Shown here one piece after another: positions 1 to 8,737 of a stretch of 64,000 nt of DNA. The translations under genes were made by a program, and so were the position numbers. The DNA lies in contig NZ_JANFAU010000004.1 of NCBI RefSeq assembly GCF_026130605.1, positions 310,001-374,000 on the forward strand, in the 5' to 3' direction. How positions within the stretch are numbered: the first letter of the stretch is position 1; each line of letters opens with the position of its first letter. The DNA comes from Sphingomonas lycopersici. Lineage in GTDB: Bacteria; Pseudomonadota; Alphaproteobacteria; Sphingomonadales; Sphingomonadaceae. The notes beneath the pieces are model-generated. The model did no database searches, had not been told where the DNA came from, and saw only the letters and a program-made list of their open reading frames with translations.

Positions 1-1478
1 CCGCTGAGCAGTTCCGGCTCGGTCGTATCGGCGTTGATCCAGGAACCCTTCATATTGGCGAGAAAGGTAGCGGGCGCCTGCGTCACGCAAAAGCGGGCGT
101 GAATGCAGCGCTGCTCGTCGAACATGATCGTGAGATTTTCACCCTCGACCACCTCAATGCCCTGATCGGTCTTGATGGCAGGCGGAGCAACTGGAGCCGA
201 CGGTGGCGTCACCGGGGCGGTCAACGTTTTTGGCGCGGGCGCATCGCGAAGACGCGCGGTCAGATTGTGCAGTACCTTCGCCGCCTGGAGACAGCGAGGG
301 TCGGACTGATCGATGCTTTCCGCAGCTGCACCTAATTCCTCCATTCGCTCCAGATAGTAGCGCCGCGCGCTCGCCCCCGGTGGAAACGAGGCGGTATCTC
401 GCAGGGCTGTAAACGAGACCCCGGCATTGCAGTGCGGATTGGACGGTCCCGCCGGCAGCCGGGCGGCGCGCTCCGCCAGCACGGTGAGCGCCTGCATCAG
501 GCCGACGGCCGTGCCGACGTACAGGAGCTTGTCATCATCGCTCGAGGGCAGCGCATAAACCTCGGCGAGCAGCCGCAACATCAAGGCATAAGCGGCGTTC
601 GCAAGGTCAATCGTCGCCATCGCGTCCGCGTTTTCGATCCAGACACGGCCTTCGGGCTGCGGCGGGCGGCGCAGAACGGGATTCACTGCGGCGGGATGCG
701 CCGCGACGAAGCCCGGGTTTTTGCTCTTGAGCGCCTTGAACTCCTCGCGGATGGCGGTGAAGCGCTGGAAGTGCGAATTGTCACGATCGGCAGGCGCGCC
801 CTCACCCTCGATGATGATGGTCTCGATCGCGGACAGGGCGCTTTCAAGATGGGTCACCGGCTTTGCGCCAACCAGACGGCTTTCAGCCTGGCTCAGTTGG
901 AGCGCGGGATCGCCACAAAACACCGCCTCTTCGCCGATTTGCTCGACGAATTGCCGCAGATTGGCGCTGATCTCTTCGTAGAATTCGCCGACCGTTCGAT
1001 AATCGTATCCGGTTGGCGTAAGCCGCAGGCCGGGAATTGCCCGCGTCAGGCCAGCGGGGCCTTCGAAGCCTTCGCCATCGGGTTCATGCGATCCTTCCGG
1101 CCGTTCCAGATAAACGAAATGCTGGATCACTGCCTCGTTGAACGGCGCCAGCCTGACGACCAGGCCCGCCGGGAGGTAGCCGGGGTCGAGCGGAAAATTC
1201 GCGCGCCCGAAGTGAGGCGCCCCGCCGAGCGCCGCGGTGATGTTCCACACCGCGACCAGATGGCTCATCTCGTCGACCGCCACACCAAGGATCATGCGGC
1301 GCCATCGCGCGACCGCCGCGGCTTCTTCCGCGGTAAGCCCCTCGCCTTCGCCATCGCGCAGGCTGAATGCGGCATAAAGATAGGTGCACATCAGGCAATG
1401 CTCGATCTCTGCCGCTTCGTAGAGCGCGTGCATGATCTTTTCCCGGCTCACCGCCGGGACCGGGTTATCCTGGGACAT
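1..1478 (-). CDS. Ferritin-like domain protein fused to a divergent 4Fe-4S ferredoxin domain (3' end outside window)
   Basis: This gene is open from an ATG at 1478 to the left edge with no stop, so its C-terminus is missing. A GAGGAAG ribosome site lies a few bases upstream of the ATG. Reading the minus strand gives about 490 residues. The first ~230 contain AEIEHCLMCTYLYAAF and later VDEMSHLVAVWN, the paired E..H helices of the ferritin-like family related to iminophenyl-pyruvate dimer synthase (VioB-type). A proline- and alanine-rich linker follows near residue 430. Then comes FDEQRCIHARFCVTQAP, typical of the Fer4_19 divergent single-cluster ferredoxin domain. The likely role is diiron redox chemistry coupled to electron transfer; the substrate is unknown. 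It is the last gene of the minus-strand run that starts with the kinase at 4537. Family calls are from motif memory; the fusion is seen directly. Confidence 0.8.
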   Translation of the reverse strand, partial: MSQDNPVPAVSREKIMHALYEAAEIEHCLMCTYLYAAFSLRDGEGEGLTAEEAAAVARWRRMILGVAVDEMSHLVAVWNITAALGGAPHFGRANFPLDPGYLPAGLVVRLAPFNEAVIQHFVYLERPEGSHEPDGEGFEGPAGLTRAIPGLRLTPTGYDYRTVGEFYEEISANLRQFVEQIGEEAVFCGDPALQLSQAESRLVGAKPVTHLESALSAIETIIIEGEGAPADRDNSHFQRFTAIREEFKALKSKNPGFVAAHPAAVNPVLRRPPQPEGRVWIENADAMATIDLANAAYALMLRLLAEVYALPSSDDDKLLYVGTAVGLMQALTVLAERAARLPAGPSNPHCNAGVSFTALRDTASFPPGASARRYYLERMEELGAAAESIDQSDPRCLQAAKVLHNLTARLRDAPAPKTLTAPVTPPSAPVAPPAIKTDQGIEVVEGENLTIMFDEQRCIHARFCVTQAPATFLANMKGSWINADTTEPELLS

Positions 1479-1527
1479 TATTCTTCCTCCTCGGAAGGAT
1501 CGCCGCGCGATCGGCGGCGCAACAATG

Positions 1528-2313
1528 CTATTTCGCGTTGGCGGCTTCTTCGATCATCGCCGCGACCTCGGCCGGATGTGAAACCATTACCGCGTGCGAC
1601 GCGCCGGCAATGGCCACCGTGTCGCGCGCGCCGGCGCGCTCTGCCATGAACTTCATGACGGCGGCAGGAATGTTGCGGTCGGCGGTTCCGTAGATCGAAT
1701 ATGTCGGCAGCGCTTTCCAACTGGCGACGCGCGAAGGTTCAGCCAATGCCGAGAGTGCAATGGGTCGCTGGCTGGTCGCCATCAGCGCGGCCCTGCTGGG
1801 GGGAACATCCGCGGCAAATTGCGCCCGAAACTTCTCGGGCTGGATGTACAGGTCCTTGTCGCCTCCGGGCAGTGCCACGCTCGTCAAGCTTGATTCCAGC
1901 GTGCTCCCGGGGAACTTGCCCGAGAGCGACGAGCTGGATTCGCCGACGTCGGGCGCAAAGGCCGCGACATAGACCAGCGCGGTCACGTTCCCATTGCCCG
2001 CCGCGGCCTCGGTAATGACCGGACCACCGTAGGAATGCCCGACCAGCACGACGGGCCCCTCCGTCGCCTTGACGATGCGCGAGATCGCGGCGCCATCACT
2101 GGCAACACCGCGAAGTGGATTGGCCGCCGCGACGACATGGAAACCGTCGCGGGCGAGACGAACCACCACGTCGTCCCAGCTCGACGATTCGGCAAACGCG
2201 CCATGGACCAGGATGATCGTGGGCTTTTCCCGGCGGACACTTTGGCCAGCCGCCAGGCCGGGAAACGCGAGGGCGACAGTGAGAAGAAGACTGCCAATAA
2301 AAGGAATACGCAT
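1528..2313 (-). CDS. Exported alpha/beta-fold hydrolase
   Basis: This is a 261-residue alpha/beta hydrolase. It opens with a signal peptide (MRIPFIGSLLLTVALAFPG...AAG). The mature part starts with IILVHGAFAESSSWDDV, the oxyanion-hole HG region. The nucleophile elbow is GHSYGG near residue 92, and the catalytic His is probably in the C-terminal GASHAVMVSHP. Such proteins hydrolyse small esters or related bonds in the periplasm; the substrate cannot be read from sequence. The ATG directly abuts the TGA of the upstream NmrA-like reductase, so the two are translationally coupled. It sits in the same operon as the GST and the ferritin-like protein, which suggests a detoxification theme (inference). 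Confidence 0.88.
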   Translation of the reverse strand: MRIPFIGSLLLTVALAFPGLAAGQSVRREKPTIILVHGAFAESSSWDDVVVRLARDGFHVVAAANPLRGVASDGAAISRIVKATEGPVVLVGHSYGGPVITEAAAGNGNVTALVYVAAFAPDVGESSSSLSGKFPGSTLESSLTSVALPGGDKDLYIQPEKFRAQFAADVPPSRAALMATSQRPIALSALAEPSRVASWKALPTYSIYGTADRNIPAAVMKFMAERAGARDTVAIAGASHAVMVSHPAEVAAMIEEAANAK

Positions 2314-3129
2314 TCATGCCTCCGGATGTCGCGGTGTGATTGTTGGTTCGGAACGGCCGGGGTAGCTCGAGGCCCTCGCCCATGGCGGCTGCAGGCTGTC
2401 GCGCAGCCAGTCGTCGAGCCCCTGTGAGGTAATTCGAGCGTTGGGACCGGGAAGGAGCGAGCGTTCCCCCAATTCCGCGCCGAAATATCGCGCGTGGACA
2501 TCGGGCACGATCCGCCGGCCATCTTCGAATGCCGTGGCAACCTCGGCGGCAACGTCACTGAGACGCAGGCGCTCCGCACCGGCAACCTCCAGTAGAGCGT
2601 TTCTTGCCTCGCCAGCCGCGATGTCCGCGAGCGCGATGGCAACGTCCTCGGCCGCTATCGGCTGAACGAATGCTGGAGAAATAGAGATCTCGCGATCTGT
2701 CCCCTCCTGCACGACGTCCCGGACAAACTCGAAGAACTGTGTCGAGCGCAATATGGTGAAGGGCAGCCCGGACGCCCGGATCAGCTGCTCCTGCAGCTGC
2801 TTTGCACGGAAATAGCCGCTCGCGAGGCGATAGACACCGATGACGGACAGCGCGACATGGTGCCGTACCCCGGCGACGCGCGCGCGCATCAGGATGTTGC
2901 TGCCCGCCCTAGCGAAAAATCGCAGTGCATCGGCCTCATCCGGCGAGGGCGGGTTGGAGACATCGATCACAACCGAGGCGCCGTCCAGGGCCTCGGCCAG
3001 CCCGGTGCCGGTCACGGCGTCGATGCCGAACCTGGGCGACGCTTCCACGACATTGTGACCGCGCCGTCGCAACATCCCGACCAGATGCGCGCCCACGCGC
3101 CCGGTAGCGCCGACTACGACGGTTTTCAT
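2314..3129 (-). CDS. NmrA-like NAD(P)-binding reductase (SDR superfamily)
   Basis: The 271-residue protein begins MKTVVVGATGRVGAHLVGML, a Rossmann fold with the GATGRVG nucleotide-binding loop. It then shows VVIDVSNPPS and GVRHHVALSVIG, typical of atypical SDRs of the NmrA/NAD(P)H-binding group. It lacks a classical YxxxK pair, as many NmrA relatives do, so it may be a reductase or a redox sensor. A longer open frame extends upstream to 3468, but only the ATG at 3129 preserves the family start and the 4-base ATGA overlap with the GST stop. It is a clear paralogue of the 5085-5846 gene; both share the SGYFRAK...EQLI and TQFFEF motifs. Confidence 0.88.
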   Translation of the reverse strand: MKTVVVGATGRVGAHLVGMLRRRGHNVVEASPRFGIDAVTGTGLAEALDGASVVIDVSNPPSPDEADALRFFARAGSNILMRARVAGVRHHVALSVIGVYRLASGYFRAKQLQEQLIRASGLPFTILRSTQFFEFVRDVVQEGTDREISISPAFVQPIAAEDVAIALADIAAGEARNALLEVAGAERLRLSDVAAEVATAFEDGRRIVPDVHARYFGAELGERSLLPGPNARITSQGLDDWLRDSLQPPWARASSYPGRSEPTITPRHPEA

Positions 3130-3755
3130 TTCAGCGCCTCGATCGATGAAATATCGATCAGGCTGCGTGCATCGAGAAGTCCCTCCTCCCATAGCGCCCG
3201 CTGCACCGTGGGCCGCGCGGCGACACGCGCGAAATAGGCGTGCATCTCGGGCGAAACCGGGACGCAGAACGCGCCCGCCCAGCGCAGCATGACGAAAAGA
3301 TAAGCGTCGGCCACGCTGAAGCGCGGCCCGAACAGATAATGTTCGCGCATTTGCTCCGATATGATGTCGAGCAACTTCGCCACCATGTTCAGCGCGTTCG
3401 CTTTTTCGGCACGGGAGGCGGAATCCCACAACGGCCTGAAGGCAACATGCAATTCGGTCGAAAGCCACGACAGAAGTTCGATCAGCCGCGTGCGTCCCAG
3501 AGGCCCATCCGGACCAAGCGTTGGTTCATGATCGGCAATGAACTCAAGGACCGCGATGTTTTCGGTGATGGCGTTGCCGTCGTCGAGCGCCAGCATCGGG
3601 ACATAACCCCGCGGGTTGATCGAGAGATAGTCATACCCCTGTTCGGTGATCTTCGTCTTCATATCGACCCGCTCGAATTCGGCGACGACGCCGGCTTCGT
3701 GCAACGAAATGCGACCTGCGAGGCTGCAGGCACCGGGTGCGTAATAGAGTTTCAT
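3126..3755 (-). CDS. Glutathione S-transferase, beta class
   Basis: This 209-residue protein starts MKLYYAPGACSLAGRISLHEAG. That is the standard N-terminus of bacterial beta-class GSTs, with the glutathione-contacting Cys at position 10. The thioredoxin-like half continues to NPRGYVPMLALDDG and the TENIAVLEFIAD glutathione-binding segment. The helical C-terminal half carries FSVADAYLFVMLRWA. It conjugates glutathione to electrophiles or reduces peroxides in the cytoplasm. The start overlaps the kinase stop (ATGA) and its own stop overlaps the reductase start, so kinase, GST and reductase form a tight operon. Confidence 0.93.
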   Translation of the reverse strand: MKLYYAPGACSLAGRISLHEAGVVAEFERVDMKTKITEQGYDYLSINPRGYVPMLALDDGNAITENIAVLEFIADHEPTLGPDGPLGRTRLIELLSWLSTELHVAFRPLWDSASRAEKANALNMVAKLLDIISEQMREHYLFGPRFSVADAYLFVMLRWAGAFCVPVSPEMHAYFARVAARPTVQRALWEEGLLDARSLIDISSIEALK

Positions 3756-4537
3756 CGGCCTGACTCGTCTTGAGAATGCTCGCTGGTGACCTCGCCCGCG
3801 GCGCGGGCGACAGCCGGCAACCGCAAAGCGACGGTTGTCCCGATGTCGGGCTCGCTTTCGATGGTGATCGTTCCGCCCGCATCGCGGACGAAGCGCTGAA
3901 CCATCGGCAGTCCGATGCCGCCCAGCCCGTCCGTCTTCGTCGTGAAGAAGGGATCGAAAGCCTGGGCGAGGGTTTCGCGCGACATGCCGACGCCGTCGTC
4001 GAGGACTCGAACCTCAATTCCGTCCTGCGCCAGCCGCGCGTCGATGCCGACGATCCCTTTGCCGCCCATCGCGTCTCGGGCGTTAAGAACGAGGTTCAGG
4101 ACGGCTCGACGAAATCCCACCGGATCACAGCTGATCGCGGGCAGATTTGCCGCGACGTCTAGTTCAAGTGACAGGCCTGGCTCGTCCATTGCCTCGACCA
4201 GGGTAAGGACATCTGCCAGGCATCCCGCAACGTCGCTTTGACGGATCACAACGGCGCGCTCGCTCATGTGGCCCACATTCTGCCTGACGATCGCACCCGC
4301 ATGTTCAAGGCAAACCCGCGCCCGATGCAGCATCGGTCCGGCATGCGCGGGCGCCATGTCCTTCGAGCGCTCGACAATATTGATTGCCGAGGATGCGATC
4401 TGGATCAGGTTCCCGAGATCGTGGACGACAGCCGCCGTACCGATCGATCCCGGACCGCTTGCCCCGGTCGACGGCTCGCCCTCACCCGATCGAGCGTGGC
4501 CCATTGTGTCGGGCGTGGATATCTGAAGAGGTTTCAC
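3752..4537 (-). CDS. Soluble sensor histidine kinase
   Basis: This histidine kinase has a short N-terminus. The phosphoacceptor H-box is AAVVHDLGNLIQIASSAI. An N-box (LNLVLNARDAMGG), a G1 box (LDDGVGM) and an F/G2 region (DPFFTTKTDGLGGIGLPMV) follow. No transmembrane segment or sensor domain is visible, so it is cytosolic and probably senses through a partner. I place the start at the GTG at 4537, downstream of the terminator hairpin at 4565-4600, giving 261 residues. The frame stays open to an ATG at 4648, which would overlap the upstream gene, and an ATG at 4579 lies inside the hairpin. No response regulator is adjacent. It heads an operon with a GST, a reductase, a hydrolase and the ferritin-like protein. 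Confidence 0.82.
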   Translation of the reverse strand: MKPLQISTPDTMGHARSGEGEPSTGASGPGSIGTAAVVHDLGNLIQIASSAINIVERSKDMAPAHAGPMLHRARVCLEHAGAIVRQNVGHMSERAVVIRQSDVAGCLADVLTLVEAMDEPGLSLELDVAANLPAISCDPVGFRRAVLNLVLNARDAMGGKGIVGIDARLAQDGIEVRVLDDGVGMSRETLAQAFDPFFTTKTDGLGGIGLPMVQRFVRDAGGTITIESEPDIGTTVALRLPAVARAAGEVTSEHSQDESGR

Positions 4538-4564
4538 GACCTGGGTCCCTTTTTTCAAAAAGTT

Positions 4565-4600
4565 GGCTGCGGGGCGCATCGGGGCGGACGCCCCGCAGCC
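4565..4600 (-). terminator. Rho-independent terminator after the small membrane-protein gene
   Basis: A perfect 12-bp inverted repeat, GGCTGCGGGGCG (4565-4576) and its complement (4589-4600), has a 12-base loop. On the minus strand it is followed by AACTTTTTG, a short T run. It lies 8 bases beyond the stop of the 4608-5036 gene and upstream of the preferred kinase start. This suggests that the kinase has its own promoter or depends on read-through. Confidence 0.65.
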
Positions 4601-4607
4601 GCGGCAG

Positions 4608-5036
4608 TCACATCGTGACCACCGATCCCGTGACCGGACGAACAGCATTCTCGCGCACTGCCCAGGATGCGAGCATCCCGCTGACCAGGGCCGGGAAGGT
4701 GACCGCCGCGAAGTCGCGGATCAGGACCGACGGCCCGCAGATGCCCACCGCGACTTCCCAGAAATGGAATAGCGCGTGACCGCATAACCACAGCGACGCC
4801 GCCGACCAGAGCGCGACGCGCCACGCAGGCCGCGCAGCTCCGATCAGGAACGCGCCGCCGACGAACAGAAAGATGAGACCGATGTCGCGCAGGAAATGCT
4901 GGTTGAACGGTCCCGTCGTGGTCACGCCAGGCACCGCAAAATACCAGCTCAGCGGCGATATGAGCATGAACGCTCCGTTGGCCAGCGCGGCTGTTCCAAG
5001 CACGATGGCAGTCCCCAGGCAAAATTGCCTCAACAT
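4608..5036 (-). CDS. Small four-helix inner-membrane protein of unknown function
   Basis: The 142-residue protein has about four hydrophobic helices: an N-terminal one (CLGTAIVLGTAALANGAFML), then IGLIFLFVGGAFLIGAA, VALWSAASLWLCGHALFHF and AVTFPALVSGMLASWAV. It ends in a short charged tail. It resembles small uncharacterised membrane proteins of the DoxX-like size class, but I cannot name a family. I chose the ATG at 5036 because GAGGAG lies eight bases upstream; an ATG at 5054 lacks a good ribosome site. It lies between the paralogous reductase at 5085 and a terminator, so it is probably co-transcribed with that reductase. Confidence 0.75.
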   Translation of the reverse strand: MLRQFCLGTAIVLGTAALANGAFMLISPLSWYFAVPGVTTTGPFNQHFLRDIGLIFLFVGGAFLIGAARPAWRVALWSAASLWLCGHALFHFWEVAVGICGPSVLIRDFAAVTFPALVSGMLASWAVRENAVRPVTGSVVTM

Positions 5037-5084
5037 CGTTTGATCTCCTCGCACTTGTTGATGGTCGCGGCGCGTAGCGCGCGG

Positions 5085-5846
5085 CTATTGCGCCTGCGGG
5101 GCCGGGTTTCGCGCGAGCCACCAGTCAAGGCTGGTCGTCCCACGGCGGGCATTCGCCTCCGGAACGAGCGTGCGTTCGCTCACGGCGACACCGAAATAGG
5201 GAGCCGCTGGATCAGCGATCACCTTGCGCGGATCGCGGTCAAGCGCGAGTAGCCGGCGGACCGGTTCGTCGAGTGTGAAGATCTCCGGGCCGCCCACCTC
5301 GATCGTGTCGTTCAATGGAGCCGAAACAGCCGCGTCGACGACGGCACTCGCGACATCCTGCGCGGCCATTGGCTGGAATTGAACCGGCGGCAGACGGATG
5401 GCCCCGTCGACTTCGGAGAACTGCGCAATCGCGCGCAGAAACTCGAAGAACTGGGTGGCGTGGATCAGCGTATAGGGAACCGGCGATGCCTTGATCAGCT
5501 GCTCCTGGGCAAGCTTGGCGCGAAAATAGCCGCTGGCCTGCAGGCGGTCCGTGCCCACGACCGACAGGGCGACATGGTGACGAACGCCCGCAGCGACTTC
5601 GGCGGCGGTAATATTCGCGCCGGCGGTCCGAAAGAAATCCGTCGCGGCCTGTTCTTCGAACGAGGGCGAGTTGGAGACGTCCACCACGACATCGGCCCCC
5701 GTCATCACTTCTGCGAGTCCTTCGCCCGTGATGGTGTTGACCCCCGTGCCGGGCGCTGCGGCGATCGCCTCGTGCTTCTGTCGCTTCAGCTGCTCAACAA
5801 CCTTCGAGCCGATCAGGCCCGTACCTCCGATGACGACGATCTTCAT
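5085..5846 (-). CDS. NmrA-like NAD(P)-binding reductase, paralogue of 2314-3129
   Basis: The 253-residue protein starts MKIVVIGGTGLIGSKVVEQL, with the GGTGLIG Rossmann loop. The later VVVDVSNSPSFEE and VRHHVALSVVGTDRL match the other NmrA-like gene of this cluster. A strong GGGAGGAG ribosome site precedes the ATG. It is the first gene of the leftward cluster and is divergent from the haloperoxidase-type gene at 6184. Two copies of one reductase family in a 3.5-kb stretch suggest a local duplication, or two enzymes acting on related quinone or carbonyl substrates (inference). Confidence 0.88.
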   Translation of the reverse strand: MKIVVIGGTGLIGSKVVEQLKRQKHEAIAAAPGTGVNTITGEGLAEVMTGADVVVDVSNSPSFEEQAATDFFRTAGANITAAEVAAGVRHHVALSVVGTDRLQASGYFRAKLAQEQLIKASPVPYTLIHATQFFEFLRAIAQFSEVDGAIRLPPVQFQPMAAQDVASAVVDAAVSAPLNDTIEVGGPEIFTLDEPVRRLLALDRDPRKVIADPAAPYFGVAVSERTLVPEANARRGTTSLDWWLARNPAPQAQ

Positions 5847-6183
5847 ATTTTCTCCTCCCAGCTATGGTGGCAACGGAGCCGAGCATCACCGAGAGCCGCT
5901 CATCCGACCATTGTTCAGATGGATGCGTGAGACTCGACTTTGGTCGAGCGAACCTCGCCTTTAGGGCAGGTCCGGCGCGCGGCATCGATTATGGGGCAAA
6001 TCCGGCGCGCGCCGATGATGCCACCCCGGCGCCGACACCTAGCCTTTTGTTGAGGGGTGCTTCTCCTGAGGAAGAGGGCACGCAGGCCGACCGTCTGATC
6101 GAAGACCCCATCCGCCGAACATAGGCAAAGCCTTGCCCGAAGGTGCCTCAAAGCGAGCCACCGGGCAATCCAAGGAGGCTCTG
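5847..6183. promoter_or_regulatory. Divergent promoter region with a 6-bp dyad
   Basis: This 337-base gap separates the divergent reductase (5846, minus) and hydrolase (6184, plus). It contains CTCGAC-TTTG-GTCGAG (5933-5948), a perfect dyad that could be an operator. TCCGGCGCGC occurs twice about 30 bases apart (near 5968 and 5998). No open frame in the gap looks coding. The promoters are inferred from position only. Confidence 0.45.
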
Positions 6184-7005
6184 ATGCCGACGATCACCAC
6201 AAAGGACGGACACGAAATCTACTACAAGGACTGGGGCACCGGCCCTGTCGTGACATTTTCGCACGGCTGGCCGCTCAACTCCGACGCCTGGGGCGTCCAG
6301 ATGAACTTCCTGGTTCAGAACGGTTTTCGGACCATCGCCCATGATCGGCGTGGCCATGGCAAATCGGCGCAGACCGCGACGCGCAACGACATGGACGGCT
6401 ATGCGGACGATCTCGCCGAGCTGATCGAGGCGCTCGACCTTCATGGCATCACGATGGTGGGTCACTCGACGGGTGGCGGCGAAGTTGCCCGCTACATCGG
6501 CCGGCACGGCACCGGTCGCGTCGCGAAGGTCCTTCTGCTGGGCGCGGTGCCGCCGGTGATGGTTCAGAGCGAGGCTAATCCCGAGGGCCTGCCGATCGGC
6601 GTGTTCGATGGATTGCGCCGCGACATCATCGCGAATCGTTCGCAATTCTACAAGGATTTCGCGATCCCCTTCTACAGCGCAAACCGGCCGAACGCGCAGG
6701 TGCCGCAGAGCCTGCTCGACGAATTCTGGTTGCTCAGCATGCAGGCGGGGCTGAAGAACGCGCATGATTGCATCGCGGCCTTCTCGGAAACCGACTTTAC
6801 CGACGATCTCGGAAGGTTCGACGTGCCGACGCTGATCGTCCACGGTGAGGACGACCAGATCGTGCCGATCCATGATTCGGCACATAAGGCCGCCAAACTG
6901 ATCCGGAACGCCCGGACGCTTTACTACCCCGGGCTCCCGCATGGCCTGACCGCGACCCATGCTGACCGATTCAACGCCGATTTGCTCGCATTCCTGAAAT
7001 CCTGA
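6184..7005 (+). CDS. Alpha/beta hydrolase, cofactor-free haloperoxidase type
   Basis: The 273-residue protein begins [18 protein letters not shown] and carries the features of the non-haem chloroperoxidase/arylesterase group. These are [12 protein letters not shown] (oxyanion region), HDRRGHGKS, and the nucleophile elbow GHSTGGGE with Ser near residue 97. The acid is in HGEDDQIVP and the catalytic His in LPHGLTATH near the end. Such enzymes hydrolyse esters, and in vitro they generate peracids that oxidise halides. The ATG at 6184 has AAGGAGG seven bases upstream, so I reject the longer frame from 6133. The length is normal for the family. Divergence from the reductase cluster suggests shared control. 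Confidence 0.92.
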   Translation: MPTITTKDGHEIYYKDWGTGPVVTFSHGWPLNSDAWGVQMNFLVQNGFRTIAHDRRGHGKSAQTATRNDMDGYADDLAELIEALDLHGITMVGHSTGGGEVARYIGRHGTGRVAKVLLLGAVPPVMVQSEANPEGLPIGVFDGLRRDIIANRSQFYKDFAIPFYSANRPNAQVPQSLLDEFWLLSMQAGLKNAHDCIAAFSETDFTDDLGRFDVPTLIVHGEDDQIVPIHDSAHKAAKLIRNARTLYYPGLPHGLTATHADRFNADLLAFLKS

Positions 7006-7014
7006 CAACGGGTC

Positions 7015-7041
7015 GCCCGGTGCCGCGAGCCGGCACCGGGC
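7015..7041. terminator. Bidirectional hairpin between convergent genes
   Basis: GCCCGGTGCCG (7015-7025) pairs perfectly with 7031-7041 across a 5-base loop. It lies between the hydrolase stop at 7005 and the kinase stop at 7043. There is no long T tract on either side, so it may act as an RNA-stabilising 3' structure as well as a terminator. Confidence 0.55.
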
Positions 7042-7042
7042 C

Positions 7043-8737
7043 TCACCTCTTTCCCGCCGCCGGCAGCGCAAAGCGGAAGACTGCACCACCCCGGGGATGG
7101 TTCGCCGCGACGATGGTCCCGCCGTGTGCGGTGATGATCGACTGGCAGATCGCCAGGCCGATACCGATCCCCTCCTCCTTGGTGCTGAAAAAGCTGCCGA
7201 ACACGCGCCCCAGATTCTCATTTGCGATACCTGGCCCGCCGTCATGGATCGTGCATTGGACCGAGCCGTCCAGCGCTGCGAATGTGCTTACGTCAATCAG
7301 CCCTTCCTGCCCGGTCTGCGCCTGCACGGCGTTGAGCAGCAGATTTACAATAACCTGCTGAAGTTGAACGCGATCGGCGAGCACCGGAGGCAGCCGGCGA
7401 CCGCGCCGGACCGACAGTTCGATCGAGCGCGACTCGATTTCGTAGCGAACGAATTGCAACGCCTCCTCGACGACTTCGTTGAGGTCGAGTTCGACCCTCT
7501 CGGGTGGGCGTCGGGCCGCCATGTTGCGGATACGCTGGACGATGTCGCTGGCGTGCCGGGCGCTAGCCGCGATTCTTGTCGTGAGCTGATGGACCTTGAC
7601 GAGGTTAGGCTCCTCTCGCGAAAGCCAGCGCAGGCTCGTTTCTGCATTGGTGGCGATGGCGGAGAGCGGCTGATTGACCTCATGCGCAATCGAGGTGGCG
7701 AGCTCGCCGAGCATCGAGATTCGCGTCGCCCGCGTATAGTCGGCCTGCAACTGCCGCAACTGCGCCTCGGTCCGAAGCCGGTCGGTGATATCGTCAAGGC
7801 TGATGAGCGTGACATCGACCCGCTCAGGCGGGGTCGGATATGTCACCACCATTTCAACGTCTCGCAGGCGGCCGTCGAACGTGCTGACCTTCGTCGTTTC
7901 GCGATAGGTCCGCCGCCCTTCGAAATGCGTAATGATCACGCGCTTTGCCGTATCGAACGACGCGGCGAACAGGAAATCTACGGCGCCGATCAACTCTTCC
8001 GGGCGACTGGCCCCGAACAGCTTCAGCGCGTCACGATTGGCATCGGTGACCTGAACGATTTTTCGCGAAAGGTCGACAAGCTCCGGATGAGCATCGAGGT
8101 AGGGGCCGATATCGGCGACTCCCTCATCGCGCAGGTTGTCGAAAATGGCTGTCATCGCTCGGGAGTCGACCTGCAGCAGCGCTCCGGGAAGATGGTGGAT
8201 CAGGCTGCGATAACGTTCCTCGCTCGCACGCACTGCCCAGAACGAGCGGTCATCGGCGACGGTGCCGCCAACGGCGATGAAGACGATGTCCGGATGCGCT
8301 TCGTCAGTCGAAACTTCAGCCCAGCCGTCACGAAAGGCGATTGAGGTGATCGGCCGCGATTTTGCCGCGCCCGGAGGATAATTGGCCACCGCGGCCAGAA
8401 TGAACTCCGCGCCGGTCTGCCAGCTCTCCGGGGGGCAAAAGGTGGTGAACGGCTGCCCGATCATCCGCGCACGCCCGCCGGCTGGCCCGAGAAAATGAAG
8501 GTTGTTTTCGTCGATGTCGGCAATGGTGACGCCGGCCAGCAGCGCCTCGACCCAATGAGTCGGCGCATCACCGCCGACGATCGCGTCGATGGTCGGGCGG
8601 GCGGCCGAGATATCAAGTGCCCACCACGCCGTCGTCTCGGCGAACAGCATTGAGCCGTTCTGGGGCGGTACAAGCCGTCTGTTCAGCTTCCTTCCGCCGC
8701 GATCGGCTTTTGCCGCCGAAATCGGTCCGGCGTTCAT
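7043..8737 (-). CDS. PAS-type sensor histidine kinase (FixL/DctB-like core)
   Basis: The protein has 564 residues. The N-terminal ~160 residues look like a PAS-like sensor half without transmembrane helices (ALLAGVTIADIDENNLHFLG). A PAS-like central part follows (SEERYRSLIHHLPGALLQVD and ITDRLRTEAQL). The kinase core has the H-box ATSIAHEVNQPLSAIATNAE with its His near residue 350. The N-box is VIVNLLLNAVQAQ, then DGGPGI and GIGIGLAICQSI. This HEVNQPL H-box is characteristic of the FixL/DctB branch, which commonly pairs with FixJ-type regulators. Two receiver proteins lie immediately upstream; the start overlaps the lone receiver's stop (ATGA). The likely job is to phosphorylate the FixJ-like protein at 9200-9847. 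Confidence 0.9.
   Translation of the reverse strand: MNAGPISAAKADRGGRKLNRRLVPPQNGSMLFAETTAWWALDISAARPTIDAIVGGDAPTHWVEALLAGVTIADIDENNLHFLGPAGGRARMIGQPFTTFCPPESWQTGAEFILAAVANYPPGAAKSRPITSIAFRDGWAEVSTDEAHPDIVFIAVGGTVADDRSFWAVRASEERYRSLIHHLPGALLQVDSRAMTAIFDNLRDEGVADIGPYLDAHPELVDLSRKIVQVTDANRDALKLFGASRPEELIGAVDFLFAASFDTAKRVIITHFEGRRTYRETTKVSTFDGRLRDVEMVVTYPTPPERVDVTLISLDDITDRLRTEAQLRQLQADYTRATRISMLGELATSIAHEVNQPLSAIATNAETSLRWLSREEPNLVKVHQLTTRIAASARHASDIVQRIRNMAARRPPERVELDLNEVVEEALQFVRYEIESRSIELSVRRGRRLPPVLADRVQLQQVIVNLLLNAVQAQTGQEGLIDVSTFAALDGSVQCTIHDGGPGIANENLGRVFGSFFSTKEEGIGIGLAICQSIITAHGGTIVAANHPRGGAVFRFALPAAGKR

Noticed and set aside
432..1649. 405-residue open frame on the plus strand
   Set aside because: The minus strand carries the ferritin-like/ferredoxin fusion with clear motifs and a ribosome site.
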